Shown here piece by piece: positions 16,969 through 26,017 of a stretch of DNA of 64,000 nt. Position numbers and translations under genes: made by a program. How positions within the stretch are numbered: position 1 is the stretch's first letter; each line of letters starts with the position of its first letter. Origin of the DNA: Halorhabdus tiamatea SARL4B (lineage in GTDB: Archaea; Halobacteriota; Halobacteria; Halobacteriales; Haloarculaceae); contig NC_021921.1 of the NCBI RefSeq assembly GCF_000470655.1, positions 1,178,001 to 1,242,000 of the forward strand. Direction: 5' to 3'. The notes beneath the pieces are model-generated. The model had not been told where the DNA came from. It saw nothing but the letters and a program-made list of their open reading frames with translations, and did no database searches.

Positions 16969-18003
16969 TCACGCGTTGGGCAGCAGATCAACGAGTACCC
17001 CGAGCGTCTCGAGGATCACCCAGCCCACGAAAGCCCCGTAGATCACGAGCAGTCCGAACGCTTCCCGATCCGAGAGTCGGAGGTCCGTCCGGAGGACTGT
17101 AAAGAGCGCGATTGTCGCCGCCGTCAGCACGCCGAACATCGGGACGGCCATCGCAAAGTCGACCGTCTCGGCACCCACGATGAGGACGCCGACGGGGATT
17201 GCTACCAGCAAGTCGAACGTGTTCGAGCCGAGGACGTTCGCCAACGACGTGACGCCGCGCTGTTCGCGGGCTGCCCGGACGCTAACGAGTGCGTCCGGCG
17301 CACTGGTCGCTGCCGCGATGATCGTCACGCCGAGAAGGAACGCGGGGACACCGAAGGCTTCGCCAAGGGCGGACACCGACTCGACGAGGAAGTGGACCGC
17401 GACGACGATCACGAGCAGCCCAGCTGCGAGCAAGCCCCACTGTCGACCCGGCTCGATGTCGTTTTCCGCCGCCGGAGGGACGGTGCTCGCCCGGTGGTCG
17501 GCGGTATCCTGGTACTGGATGAAGACGTAGAGCCCGTAGAGGCCAAAGGGGAGGAGTGCGAGCGGGCGGGTGATCGTCCCCTCCAGACTGACGCCTCCGA
17601 CGGGATAGTAGATGACACCCAGTGCGAAGGTGATCAACAGGACCGAGACCGCGAGCATGTAGAACTGGGCTTCCTTGTAGACGAGGGTGCGGTTGGACTC
17701 GAGTGGCTCGTCGGTCAGGAGGCTGGCGAGAGCGGGGATGACGAGGACGTTGAAGATCGCCGAGCCGACGATCCCGCCGACGCCGAGCGCGAGCGAGCCG
17801 GCCAATCCCGCGATCACGACGGTCGCGAGTTCGGGCATGCTCGAGCCGACGGCCGCGATCACGGCCCCCTGAACGACCTGCGGAAGGCCGTAGTGGGTTG
17901 CCAGTCGGTCGCTGGCCCCTTCGAGCCAGCCACTACCGAGCCAGATTGCGCCTGACGCGAGGGCGATAATCGCGACGTCGAACACGTGGGCAGTCGTGGT
18001 CAT
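16969..18003 (-). CDS. Sodium/calcium exchanger family protein (YrbG-like CaCA)
   Basis: The 344-residue membrane protein has about ten helices in two inverted halves. Each half holds an ion-binding alpha repeat: GSSMPELATVVIAGLAGS with GSAIFNVL in the first, and ATSAPDALVSVRAA with LGSNTFDLL in the second. The acidic residue needed for ion binding is present in the first repeat (E) and is D in the second. A hydrophilic cytoplasmic loop of about 30 residues separates the halves. It lies 43 bp downstream of the antiporter gene on the same strand, so both are probably one ion-homeostasis operon. Na+/Ca2+ exchange is inferred. Confidence 0.9.
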   Translation of the reverse strand: MTTTAHVFDVAIIALASGAIWLGSGWLEGASDRLATHYGLPQVVQGAVIAAVGSSMPELATVVIAGLAGSLALGVGGIVGSAIFNVLVIPALASLLTDEPLESNRTLVYKEAQFYMLAVSVLLITFALGVIYYPVGGVSLEGTITRPLALLPFGLYGLYVFIQYQDTADHRASTVPPAAENDIEPGRQWGLLAAGLLVIVVAVHFLVESVSALGEAFGVPAFLLGVTIIAAATSAPDALVSVRAAREQRGVTSLANVLGSNTFDLLVAIPVGVLIVGAETVDFAMAVPMFGVLTAATIALFTVLRTDLRLSDREAFGLLVIYGAFVGWVILETLGVLVDLLPNA

Positions 18004-18046
18004 ATGGGGGAGTGGCAGTCAGAAACTCCACAGGTTGCAGGGAGGA

Positions 18047-19930
18047 TCACTCCTGGCAGAAGGCCATACCCTTCCGGACGGCGTCGCTCTCGCCCAGGAG
18101 CGTCACCTTGTCGCCGGCCTCGATCGTGTAGTCGGCGCTCGGAACGATGGTTTCGCCGTCACGGTTGACCAGGGCGATCAGACACGAATCGGGCAGATCC
18201 GGCCCGATATCCTTGATCTGTCGCCCGATCAGGTTCTCGCTGGTGACTTCGACCTCCTGGACGTCGCCGACGCGGTCGATGTCCGTCATCCAGCCCGCGA
18301 GTGCGGGGCGCTCGATCTGGTTGTCCATAGCCCACGCGACCGCCATCGAGGAGGAGATCGTCCGCACACCCAGATCCTCGAAGGCCTCGACGTTGTCGGG
18401 GTTGTTCGCCCGAGCGATGACGTCCTCGATTTCGAAGTTCGTGCTCGCGAGTTGGGCGACCAGCAGGTTGGTGTCGTCGTCGCCAGTCGCGGCGACGACC
18501 GTCTTGGCGTTGTTCGCGCCGGCCTCCCGCAAGACATCGGTATCCGTGCCGTCCCCGATGATAGCGGTGAAGCCGTCGTTGCGGATGGCTTCGACCTGTG
18601 TTTCGTCGTCTTCGACGATGACGACGTTCTCTCCACGCGCTTCGAGACGGTCGGCGAGCGCGCGGCCGACGCGGCCGCCGCCCACGATGATGACTCGCAT
18701 TGGTATCACGTCAAAGTATTGTGCGACGTAGCGTGCCAGACCGCCCTCGACGACGGCCGTGGCGAGGATGACGAGGAAGACCGTACCGATGAGGATGTTG
18801 GCCTCCGCCGCCATCCCCTGTGACTGCAGTTCGATGGCGAACAGCGTCGCGACGGACGCGGGGATGATCCCACGCGGGCCGACGAAGCTCATGAACGCCC
18901 GTTCGCCGAACGTAAACCGACCGCCAACCGTCGAGACGTACATCAACAGCGGCCGGATGAAGACCGCGACCGCCACGGCCACGAGCAGTCCGGGGACCAG
19001 AACGTCAAAGAGGACGCCCAGTTCGAGGATCGCCGCCAGCGTAATGAAGACGAACGAGAGCACCAGCAGCGTCACGTCGCCTTTGAAGGCCGTGATCTCC
19101 TCCTCGTAGGGGATGTCCAGATTGCCCAGGACGATCCCCGCCGTCGCGGCGGCGGCGACCCCGGCTTCGCCCGAGAGGTAGTTCGCGCCGGCGTACGCGA
19201 CGATCGCGCCCGCCAGGACCAACAGCCGGGCGTTCCGGGGAGCGTCCCCCGGTGAGAGATCGACGTACCGCAACAGGTAGTAGATCGTGCCGGCGACGAT
19301 CCCGCCGACGAGGACGCCCTGGCCGAGACGCTCGGCGAACGCGCTGAGTAACTCGACAGGCGGCGCACCGCTGAGGACAATCACCTCGAAGACCACGACC
19401 GCCGTGATCGCCGCGGTCACGTCGTTGACGATCCCCTCCGTTTCGAGTGCGGCGGCGACGCGGTCCCGGACTGGAACGACCTGCAGGATCGGGGCGATGA
19501 CGGTCGGCCCCGTCGCGACGAGCAACGCACCGATCAGAAAGGACAGTCCCCAGGTGGTCTCGGCGAAAGCGAGCTTGACGGCGACGGCCGTCCCGACAAG
19601 CGCGATGCCAGCACCGAGGGTGACCAGCCGGAACGTCGCCGCCGGGGCCTCGCGTAACCGATCGAGGTGGAGGTGAAAGGCCCCCTCGAAGACGATGATC
19701 GCCACCGAGAGCCCGACGATCGCCGAGAGGGGTGCCGCACCGAACGTCGAAAGCGAGAACAGCCGCTCCGGTAGTACGAGCCCGGACAGCGGGCCGATCG
19801 CCAGCCCGGCCGCGATGTAGAAGATGATACTCGGGAGTCGCCAGCGCGCGGCCAGCAACTGTGCGCCGACACCCAGCGCGAAGATCATCGCCACGAGCAG
19901 GACGATTACGTCCGCGCCACCGGCGCTCAC
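18047..19930 (-). CDS. NhaP-type cation/proton antiporter with RCK (TrkA-N and TrkA-C) domains
   Basis: The 627-residue protein has about 12-13 membrane helices (residues 1-400). Antiporter motifs are visible: GPTVIAPILQ, EGIVNDVTAA (with the NhaP-type Asn-Asp pair) and FVGPRGIIPASVA. A TrkA-N Rossmann domain (about 402-520) has GGGRVGRALADRL and the acidic VIVEDDE strand end, followed by a TrkA-C domain ending at the C-terminus. It probably exchanges Na+ or K+ for H+ under nucleotide control. A clear Shine-Dalgarno GGAGGT precedes the GTG start by six bases, unusual in this window. Confidence 0.9.
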   Translation of the reverse strand: MSAGGADVIVLLVAMIFALGVGAQLLAARWRLPSIIFYIAAGLAIGPLSGLVLPERLFSLSTFGAAPLSAIVGLSVAIIVFEGAFHLHLDRLREAPAATFRLVTLGAGIALVGTAVAVKLAFAETTWGLSFLIGALLVATGPTVIAPILQVVPVRDRVAAALETEGIVNDVTAAITAVVVFEVIVLSGAPPVELLSAFAERLGQGVLVGGIVAGTIYYLLRYVDLSPGDAPRNARLLVLAGAIVAYAGANYLSGEAGVAAAATAGIVLGNLDIPYEEEITAFKGDVTLLVLSFVFITLAAILELGVLFDVLVPGLLVAVAVAVFIRPLLMYVSTVGGRFTFGERAFMSFVGPRGIIPASVATLFAIELQSQGMAAEANILIGTVFLVILATAVVEGGLARYVAQYFDVIPMRVIIVGGGRVGRALADRLEARGENVVIVEDDETQVEAIRNDGFTAIIGDGTDTDVLREAGANNAKTVVAATGDDDTNLLVAQLASTNFEIEDVIARANNPDNVEAFEDLGVRTISSSMAVAWAMDNQIERPALAGWMTDIDRVGDVQEVEVTSENLIGRQIKDIGPDLPDSCLIALVNRDGETIVPSADYTIEAGDKVTLLGESDAVRKGMAFCQE

Positions 19931-19991
19931 GAGGAAACCTCCATACGTACACCCTTTCGCCCGACGGCCATAAATTGGACGATCCCAGCGG

Positions 19992-20903
19992 TCATCGTGT
20001 GCTATAATCCAGATACTGGAGGACGCCCCGAACGTTCATAGCTGTCTCTCCTCGTCCCTTCTCGGCCCCCCAGACCTCGCCGGCCGCCGTCTCGCCGGCG
20101 AAGTGCTCGATTACGGCGTCGTCGTCTTCGAGTTCGTTGCGGGCCGCGGCGACCGCCTGAACCCAGTCGCTCAGAGTCCGGGCGTACCGTTCCAGCTGAT
20201 CGGTCGCCATCGCCGGGCCGAAATGGGAGTAAAGCAGCGTCTCGGGCGCGAGTTCCTGCAGCAACTCGACGTCCCGCAGGGCCTGCTCTAAGTCGAAGTC
20301 CGGCGGCGGCGAGGTCGGAAGCACGTCGTCACGCGTGGGGACGTACAACCCGGCCGCGTCGCCGGTGAAGACGGCGTCGTTTGCGGGGTCCTCGTAGACG
20401 ACCTGGTGTGGGGCGTGACCGGGCGCGTGGTGGGCGATCAGCGAGTGATCACCCAGATCGACGCGATCGCCGTCCTCGACTGCCCGAATTCGCGCGTCGG
20501 GGACGGGGTCCGGTTCGACGTAGTGCGTGATCTGCTCGCCGACGGCCTGTTTGGTTCCCGCCCAGAGTCGTTCGGGATCGGCCAGATGGGGTGCACCGAT
20601 CTCCTGGACGACGATCGTGGCGTTCGGACACGCCTCGGCGAGAAAGCCAGCCCCACCTGCGTGATCGAGATGGACGTGCGTGACGGCGATGACCTCGATG
20701 TCTTCGGGAGCCAGACCGACTGTCTCGATCGCGTCGAGGATCCGATCGGAGTGGGTGCCGATGCCAGTCTCGACGATCGCCGGTCGCTCGGCGTCGAGAA
20801 CGTACACCGAGCCGTACTCGATCACCTCGTACATGCCAGTGTCGACGAACCAGAGGTCCGAACACGAGCCAGTCGCGACCTGCCGAACGTCACCGAATCC
20901 CAT
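19992..20903 (-). CDS. MBL-fold metallo-hydrolase
   Basis: The 303-residue protein has the metallo-beta-lactamase signature HVHLDHAGG (H76, H78, D80, H81). The later metal ligands are in APGHAPHQ, TGDAAGLY and YSHFGP, so a two-metal site is likely complete. It has no signal peptide or membrane segment. The substrate is unknown; glyoxalase II-like thioester hydrolysis is one option. The minus-strand T-rich stretch near 20931 gives a box 27 bp before the ATG. Confidence 0.88.
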   Translation of the reverse strand: MGFGDVRQVATGSCSDLWFVDTGMYEVIEYGSVYVLDAERPAIVETGIGTHSDRILDAIETVGLAPEDIEVIAVTHVHLDHAGGAGFLAEACPNATIVVQEIGAPHLADPERLWAGTKQAVGEQITHYVEPDPVPDARIRAVEDGDRVDLGDHSLIAHHAPGHAPHQVVYEDPANDAVFTGDAAGLYVPTRDDVLPTSPPPDFDLEQALRDVELLQELAPETLLYSHFGPAMATDQLERYARTLSDWVQAVAAARNELEDDDAVIEHFAGETAAGEVWGAEKGRGETAMNVRGVLQYLDYSTR

Positions 20904-21003
20904 GGGAGAACCTGAGGACTACGGAACAAAAAGCGCTTCCAACCGAGCGGCCAGCCGACACATCCGCGGCCAGCCGACCGGAAATCGGCGATCCGTCGAA
21001 GCG

Positions 21004-21153
21004 TCAGGCGTTACGGGGTTCCTTGGCCTTCGGGCGAAGCTTGCCGTACCCACACTTCCGGCAGCGGTCGGCACGCTCGGGGTTGCGAGCGTTACACCGC
21101 ATACAGATCTGCTTGTCGAGGATTCGCCCTGCCGCCTTGTCGAATTGAGCCAT
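21004..21153 (-). CDS. rpl40e: 50S ribosomal protein L40e
   Basis: This 49-residue gene encodes a small basic zinc-ribbon protein starting [20 protein letters not shown]. The four metal ligands are in ICMRCNARN and CRKCGYG (CxxC-x-CxxC), the signature of archaeal L40e in the large ribosomal subunit. It is full length for the family. GTTAAACG on the minus strand near 21180 lies 27 bp before the ATG and indicates a leaderless transcript. It is divergent from the enolase-superfamily gene. Confidence 0.94.
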   Translation of the reverse strand: MAQFDKAAGRILDKQICMRCNARNPERADRCRKCGYGKLRPKAKEPRNA

Positions 21154-21248
21154 ATTGGTTTGCTTGCCGACGCGGGCGTTTAACGGTTGCGAGACGGATC
21201 TCGCTGCCTCGACGCACCGTTTATCCCGCTTGGCTCACAGGCAGTGGT

Positions 21249-22292
21249 ATGGACTACGGGCGCGTCGCCGATCTCCCGATCGCGATCGAGGCCGTCGAAC
21301 TGACCCAGCGCGAGCAGGAGACCTCGAGCGGGTTCGCCCGGACGACGACGGTCGTCACCCTCAGAGGCGAGGGCCACGTCGGCCGCGGCGAGGACGTCAC
21401 CTACGACGCCGAGGACCATCGCGCACTCGCCGAGTCGGGACCGTTTCCCCTCGAGGGGACGTACACGCTCGATTCGTTTGCCGAGACCGTCGCGTCGACC
21501 GATCTCTTCCCGGACGGCCCACAGCGGCCCCCGTCGCGACGATACCGGCGATGGGGTCTCGAGAGTGCGGCGCTCGACCTGGGCCTTCGACAGGCTGGTC
21601 TCGATTTCGGTGAGGTGTTCGAGCGAACGTACGATCCGACCCGATTCGTCGTCAGCACCGCTCTCGGCGAGTCGCCGTCCTTCGATCGGATCGCCCGGCT
21701 CCGGGAGGTCTATCCGGACGTCGAACTCAAGCTCGACCCCGTCCCGGCGTGGACGGCCAAGTTGATCGACCGCCTCGCGGCGACCGACGCCGTCCGGATC
21801 CTCGACCTAAAGGGCCAGTACGCTCACGCCGACGTCCACCAGCCGGCGACCCCGTCACTGTATAAGCGAGTGTTCGGCGCGTTCCCGGCGGCGATCGTCG
21901 AAGACCCGGCCACCAGCGAGGAGACGCGACCCTTGCTTGCCGAGCACGCAGACCGACTCTCGTGGGACGTCCCGGTCACCGACGTCGACGCACTCGAATC
22001 GCTCCCCCACGAGCCCCAGTGGGTGAACGTCAAACCGTCCCGGATCGGCAGCGTCGAAGATCTGTGTGCGGTCGTCTCGTACTGCCAGGACAACGACATC
22101 GCGATGTACGGCGGCGGCCAGTTCGAACTCGACGTCGGTCGCTCCCAGATTCAGGCGCTCGCGTCGTTGTTCTACCCCGACGGCCCCAACGACGTCGCGC
22201 CGAGCGCGTTCAACGACCCCGAAATCGAGGGCGGTCTTCCCGAGAGTCCCCTCGACCCGCCGGAGGCGACCCCCGGTTTCGGGACACACTGA
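21249..22292 (+). CDS. Enolase-superfamily (muconate-cycloisomerase-like) protein
   Basis: The 347-residue protein resembles the OSBS/muconate cycloisomerase branch of the enolase superfamily. Barrel-strand motifs appear in order: VELKLDPVPAW, ILDLKGQ, AIVEDPAT (Glu ligand), LSWDVPV and WVNVKPSRIGSV (the Lys at the end of a strand). The N-terminal capping domain is present. Substitutions at metal-ligand positions cannot be excluded, so activity is uncertain. A TTTATC box about 26 bp upstream supports the ATG. Confidence 0.72.
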   Translation: MDYGRVADLPIAIEAVELTQREQETSSGFARTTTVVTLRGEGHVGRGEDVTYDAEDHRALAESGPFPLEGTYTLDSFAETVASTDLFPDGPQRPPSRRYRRWGLESAALDLGLRQAGLDFGEVFERTYDPTRFVVSTALGESPSFDRIARLREVYPDVELKLDPVPAWTAKLIDRLAATDAVRILDLKGQYAHADVHQPATPSLYKRVFGAFPAAIVEDPATSEETRPLLAEHADRLSWDVPVTDVDALESLPHEPQWVNVKPSRIGSVEDLCAVVSYCQDNDIAMYGGGQFELDVGRSQIQALASLFYPDGPNDVAPSAFNDPEIEGGLPESPLDPPEATPGFGTH

Positions 22293-22317
22293 ACTCGGAC
22301 ATCGGCCCCCGATCCGG

Positions 22318-22818
22318 CTACTCGGACTCCTCGACGAGATACTCCTCCTGGACCGCGACGACCTCGCTCGAATCGTCGCAAGCGGCGTAGCGTTCGAGCG
22401 GTTCGTCGTTGAGTTCCAGGAACGTGTGGCCCCACCGGAACTTCGAGAGGATGCGCTCGGCGTGGTCGCGTTCCCCGAGGATGACCAGCCCGCCGGCCAG
22501 CGCCTCGACCGTGTTCAGCTGGAACGGCGTCCCGTAGTTGACGGGGTTGGCGGCGACCAGAAAGGGCAGCGACCGCTGGACGCCCGCAAAGTCGAAGGCC
22601 TCCCGTTCGGCGGTCTCCCACGAGCAATCGAGGGCGATCAGCCGGTCGTGGTCGGCGTCGGCCGGCGAGAGCGCACGGTCGGCGAAAGGGTTGAGGACGA
22701 CCCCGGCCGGCGTCGCCCGGGCCGACCGATGGAGGGTCACCATGTCCATGCGGTCGAGCTTCCGGGCCGTACACTTCTCCGGGTCGTCGTCACCCTCGTA
22801 GCGGACGTGTAACTCCAC
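22318..22818 (-). CDS. tsr3: tRNA/rRNA aminocarboxypropyltransferase Tsr3-like (DUF367)
   Basis: The 166-residue protein begins [23 protein letters not shown], the RLI-like N-terminal motif of Tsr3, and contains the conserved [16 protein letters not shown] and [13 protein letters not shown] segments. Tsr3 transfers the aminocarboxypropyl group of SAM to a small-subunit rRNA uridine. The GTG at 22818 is chosen because a T-rich box centred at 22845 lies 27 bp upstream and the domain starts there. An ATG at 22869 would add 17 poorly conserved residues. Confidence 0.88.
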   Translation of the reverse strand: MELHVRYEGDDDPEKCTARKLDRMDMVTLHRSARATPAGVVLNPFADRALSPADADHDRLIALDCSWETAEREAFDFAGVQRSLPFLVAANPVNYGTPFQLNTVEALAGGLVILGERDHAERILSKFRWGHTFLELNDEPLERYAACDDSSEVVAVQEEYLVEESE

Positions 22819-22954
22819 GGGCGAGGTAGCGGCCAGCGAGACAAAAGTGCCCCGGAGCGTGTCTGGCACCGCCGTCGAAACACGCTTCTCTGGGCGTCTT
22901 CAGGCGACGAAAGCGCGGAATACCCTTATGACGACCCGGCCGCTACGTCCGGCA

Positions 22955-24346
22955 ATGCTGTCACCGGGTGAACAGCCGCCAGCCTTTACGCTGCCCGCCG
23001 TCGTCGAGGGCGACGTCGAGACGCTGTCGCTCGCCGAGTATCTCGGCGACCGGATCGTGATTTTGGCGTTCTACCCAGGGGACTTCAACCCGGCCTGTGG
23101 CGAGGAGAGTGACCTCGAGGAACTCGACCTCTTCACGATGCAACCCGACGTCGCCGTGATCGGAGTCGCTCCCGATACAGTCTTCAGCCACCGGGCGTTC
23201 GCCGAGGAGTACGATCTGGCGATTCCCCTCGCCGCGGACACCCGCGGCGAGGTGGCCGAGGCCTACGGCGTCGCCTTCGAGGACGACCACGGCCAGCACC
23301 TCGCCGAACGGGCAGTGTTCGTCGTCGACCTCGACGGCGTCGTCCAGTACGCCTGGTCGAGCCAGGATCTACAGCAGGTGCCGCCGGCCGAGCCGATCCA
23401 GCGAGCGGTCGGCGAGATCGGTGGGGACAGGGCGGCCGTCTCGCGGTACCGCGTCGCCCACGCCCACTACGTCGAAGGGCGGCGGACGTTCACGAGCGCG
23501 ATGGGCGAGTTCGAGGACCACGACTGGATGGTCTCGCGGTCGGACTTCCAACGAGCACGCGAAGAGTTCACGACCGCCACCGATCAGTTCGCCACGGCCG
23601 GGCGGTTCGTCGACGACGATCGGCTCTCGGATCACTTCGAACGCGCGAGACGGAAGGCCAACGCGCTCTGGGGGGCCGCCGACTGGCTCGCCGACGCGGC
23701 CGACGCCTTCTCGAGTGGCGACGGCGAGGAGGGCACTGCCTACCGCAACGACGCCGAGTCCCCCCTGGAGACGGCCCGTGATCTCGCCGAGCCGCTGGAT
23801 CCCGACGACATCACCGTCGAGGACGACGCCGTGAACATCGACCCGGATGCGCTCGCGGACGACGCCACGACCTCGGCGATGGAGGCGATCCGATCCGAAC
23901 TCGACGGCGAGGTGGCCGGCGGCGTCGACCTCGAACTCGGGGAAGAAACCATCGAAACCGAGGACAACAGCGACGACGATCCGGCACCGGAGGGGCCGGA
24001 CACCGAGGCTGCTAGACGAATGCGCGAGTACGCCGGCGTCGGAATGGATATCGACGACCCCGACGGGGCCGAAGACGATCAGATCGCCGACGCCCTCGCC
24101 GCGGCCGACGACGGAGCCGGGACGGACACTGAAGCCAACCCCGAGAACGCGGGGGGTAACCACGACGACGGCGAAGAGACGACAGCGGGCCCGAACCGGT
24201 CGCCAACACCCGATAACGCGGCCGAGGAGTGCGCCCCATCCAACGAGGGCGAGGCGGACGACGCCGAAACGGACGTGACCGAGGAGGAGATCGAGGAGAT
24301 CGCCGAGGAGTTGCAGTCCCAGAACGGCGAGGACGGACAGTCCTGA
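22955..24346 (+). CDS. Peroxiredoxin-domain protein with long helical and acidic C-terminal extension
   Basis: Residues 1-150 form a Bcp/AhpC-like thioredoxin fold with the peroxidatic site FYPGDFNPACGEE (Cys48). The usual Thr of the PxxxTxxC motif is Asn here. No resolving cysteine is visible in the domain, so a 1-Cys mechanism is likely. A helical region rich in Ala, Arg and aromatic residues follows (about 165-270, with AHAHYVEGRRTFTSAMGEF and ARRKANALWGAADWLADAADAF). The last 180 or so residues are a strongly acidic, low-complexity tail. A box near 22927 supports the ATG at 22955 over 22928. Ordinary peroxiredoxins are about 155-220 residues, so this is an unusual fusion. Confidence 0.82.
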   Translation: MLSPGEQPPAFTLPAVVEGDVETLSLAEYLGDRIVILAFYPGDFNPACGEESDLEELDLFTMQPDVAVIGVAPDTVFSHRAFAEEYDLAIPLAADTRGEVAEAYGVAFEDDHGQHLAERAVFVVDLDGVVQYAWSSQDLQQVPPAEPIQRAVGEIGGDRAAVSRYRVAHAHYVEGRRTFTSAMGEFEDHDWMVSRSDFQRAREEFTTATDQFATAGRFVDDDRLSDHFERARRKANALWGAADWLADAADAFSSGDGEEGTAYRNDAESPLETARDLAEPLDPDDITVEDDAVNIDPDALADDATTSAMEAIRSELDGEVAGGVDLELGEETIETEDNSDDDPAPEGPDTEAARRMREYAGVGMDIDDPDGAEDDQIADALAAADDGAGTDTEANPENAGGNHDDGEETTAGPNRSPTPDNAAEECAPSNEGEADDAETDVTEEEIEEIAEELQSQNGEDGQS

Positions 24347-24427
24347 GCTGCCGCCGCTTCCCGAGTGGGTCCCGGACGGTCGGAGCCGATTCGAGAAACC
24401 CTTCTGTCCGGTCGTCGTGGATCGACC

Positions 24428-24766
24428 ATGCCCGCAGCCAATCAATCAGACTGCGTGCGATCGTTCTACGCCGCGCTCGACGACCACGACTACGACAGTC
24501 TGGCTGGCCTACTTGCGCCCGGATTCGTCCACGACCGTCCGGGGCTGACCCTCGAAGGCCGCGACCGGTTCATCCGATTCATGCGCGAGGAGCGACCGAA
24601 CAGGCAGACGAGCCATCCGATCGACGCGATCTATCGCGACGGCGAGAGCGAACTCGCGGCCCGTGGCCGGCTGCTGGACGACGACGGCAGGGAAATCGCT
24701 GCCTTCGTGGACGTCTTCGGATTCGACGATGACGGGATCGAATCCGTGCGGACGTACACCCGGTGA
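24428..24766 (+). CDS. NTF2-like/SnoaL-like domain protein
   Basis: The 112-residue soluble protein begins SDCVRSFYAALDDHDYDSLAGLL, then FVHDRPGLTLEGRDRFIRFM, the helical opening of the SnoaL/NTF2-like cone fold. The C-terminal beta-sheet ends with FVDVFGFDDDGIESVRTYT. This fold serves isomerases, hydrolases and ligand-binding proteins, and the function here is not predictable. The ATG at 24428 is preferred over an upstream GTG at 24365 because homology starts there. Confidence 0.78.
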   Translation: MPAANQSDCVRSFYAALDDHDYDSLAGLLAPGFVHDRPGLTLEGRDRFIRFMREERPNRQTSHPIDAIYRDGESELAARGRLLDDDGREIAAFVDVFGFDDDGIESVRTYTR

Positions 24767-24781
24767 GCCTACAGGGGGCGC

Positions 24782-26014
24782 TCACTCGCCGAGCGTCAGT
24801 TGATCGACGACTTCCTTGGGATCGAACGGGTCGAGGTGCTCGTAGCCCTGCCCGGTGCCCAGAAAGAGGATCGGCTTGCCCGTGACGTGAGCGATCGAGA
24901 TCGCCGCGCCGCCCTGCGGGTCGGCGTCGGCCTTCGTGAGAATCGCCCCGTCGACCTCGGCGGCGTTGTTGAACTCGGTCGCCCGAGTAACGGCGTCCTG
25001 GCCGGCGACGGCCTCGTCGACGAACAGCGTCATGTCCGGCTCGATGATGCGCTCGATCTTCGAGAGCTGGTCCATCAACCCCTCGCTTGTATGGAGTCGC
25101 CCGGCCGTGTCGCCCAGCACGACGTCGACGTCGTTGGCCTCGGCGTACTCGACGGCGTCGTAGATGACCGCCGTCGGGTCGCCGCCCTGTTCGTGGGAGA
25201 TGTAGGGGACGTCGAGGGCCTCGGCGTGCTCGCCGAGTTGCTGGTTCGCGCCGGCCCGGTAGGTGTCGCCGTTGGCCAGCACCGACGAGTAGCCCCGATC
25301 TTCGAGGTAGCTCGCGAGTTTGGCGATCGTCGTGGTCTTGCCGACGCCGTTGACGCCCGTGAAGATGATGACGACCGGCTTCTCGGCCTCGGCGATGCGG
25401 TCCTCGAAGTCGAACTGGCCGACGCTGATGACGTCGAACAGCGCCTCCCTGAGGGCGTCCTGGACGAGGTTGCCCGTGCTCTGGAGGCGACGACGTGTCT
25501 CGCCGACGAGGTTCGACTCGACGCCCGCCAAGATCTCGTCGGCGACGCTCATCTCGACGTCGCTGCTCAACAGCGCGAGTTCGAGGTCGTCGAGGTGATC
25601 GGCGAGGTCGTCCTCGTCGATGACGGTCTTGCCGGTCGCAAAGAGCTTCGCCCGCTCGGCGACGCCGCGGTCGGCGTCCGACGCGTCCTCGGAAGACGTA
25701 TCCGACTCGCCGGCTGCTGTGGCGTCATCGGCAGTCGCCGTGGCGTCTTCGGCAGTTGCCGTGGCGTCCTCGGCAGTCGCCGTGGCGTCTTCGGCAGTCG
25801 CCGCGGCGTCTTCGGCGGCCGTCCCATCGGCCGATTCTGCGGCGACCTCCGTGTCGTCGATCGCGTCGCTGTCCGTCGGTTGGGTGTCCGCTGCGGTATC
25901 GTCCACTTCTCCCGTGTCAGCGTCCGCCTCGCCTTCGTCGGTCGCCTCCGCGTCGACGTCTTCCTCGACGTCGTCGCTGAAGCGTCCTAACTTCTCGCGG
26001 AGTCCGTCGAACAT
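24782..26014 (-). CDS. ftsY: Signal recognition particle receptor FtsY
   Basis: FtsY receives SRP-ribosome complexes at the membrane for cotranslational targeting. The 410-residue protein has an N-terminal acidic A domain of about 115 residues containing five ATAEDAT-type heptads. The helical N domain follows, then the GTPase G domain with the P-loop GVNGVGKTTT (220-229), DTYRAGANQQL, DTAGR, TKAD and the closing GTGQGYEHLDPF. All GTPase motifs look intact. It is the last gene of an L18a-pfdA-ftsY operon, 3 bp after pfdA, a conserved archaeal arrangement. Confidence 0.95.
   Translation of the reverse strand: MFDGLREKLGRFSDDVEEDVDAEATDEGEADADTGEVDDTAADTQPTDSDAIDDTEVAAESADGTAAEDAAATAEDATATAEDATATAEDATATADDATAAGESDTSSEDASDADRGVAERAKLFATGKTVIDEDDLADHLDDLELALLSSDVEMSVADEILAGVESNLVGETRRRLQSTGNLVQDALREALFDVISVGQFDFEDRIAEAEKPVVIIFTGVNGVGKTTTIAKLASYLEDRGYSSVLANGDTYRAGANQQLGEHAEALDVPYISHEQGGDPTAVIYDAVEYAEANDVDVVLGDTAGRLHTSEGLMDQLSKIERIIEPDMTLFVDEAVAGQDAVTRATEFNNAAEVDGAILTKADADPQGGAAISIAHVTGKPILFLGTGQGYEHLDPFDPKEVVDQLTLGE
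25720..25820. repeat. 21-bp tandem repeat inside ftsY
   Basis: About 4.8 copies of a 21-bp unit (plus strand TGGCGTCNTCGGCAGTYGCCG) start at 25720, 25741, 25762 and 25783, with a partial copy from 25804. They encode the ATAEDAT heptads of the acidic domain. A 21-bp unit preserves the reading frame whatever the copy number. Confidence 0.85.
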
Positions 26015-26017
26015 CGC

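Noticed and set aside
20947-20978. GCGGCCAGCCGAC repeated twice, 19 bp apart
   Set aside because: A short GC-rich duplication downstream of L40e with no further copies; likely chance or minor slippage.
25720-25820. Possible CRISPR-like repeats
   Set aside because: Units are directly tandem without spacers and in frame within ftsY, so they are coding repeats.
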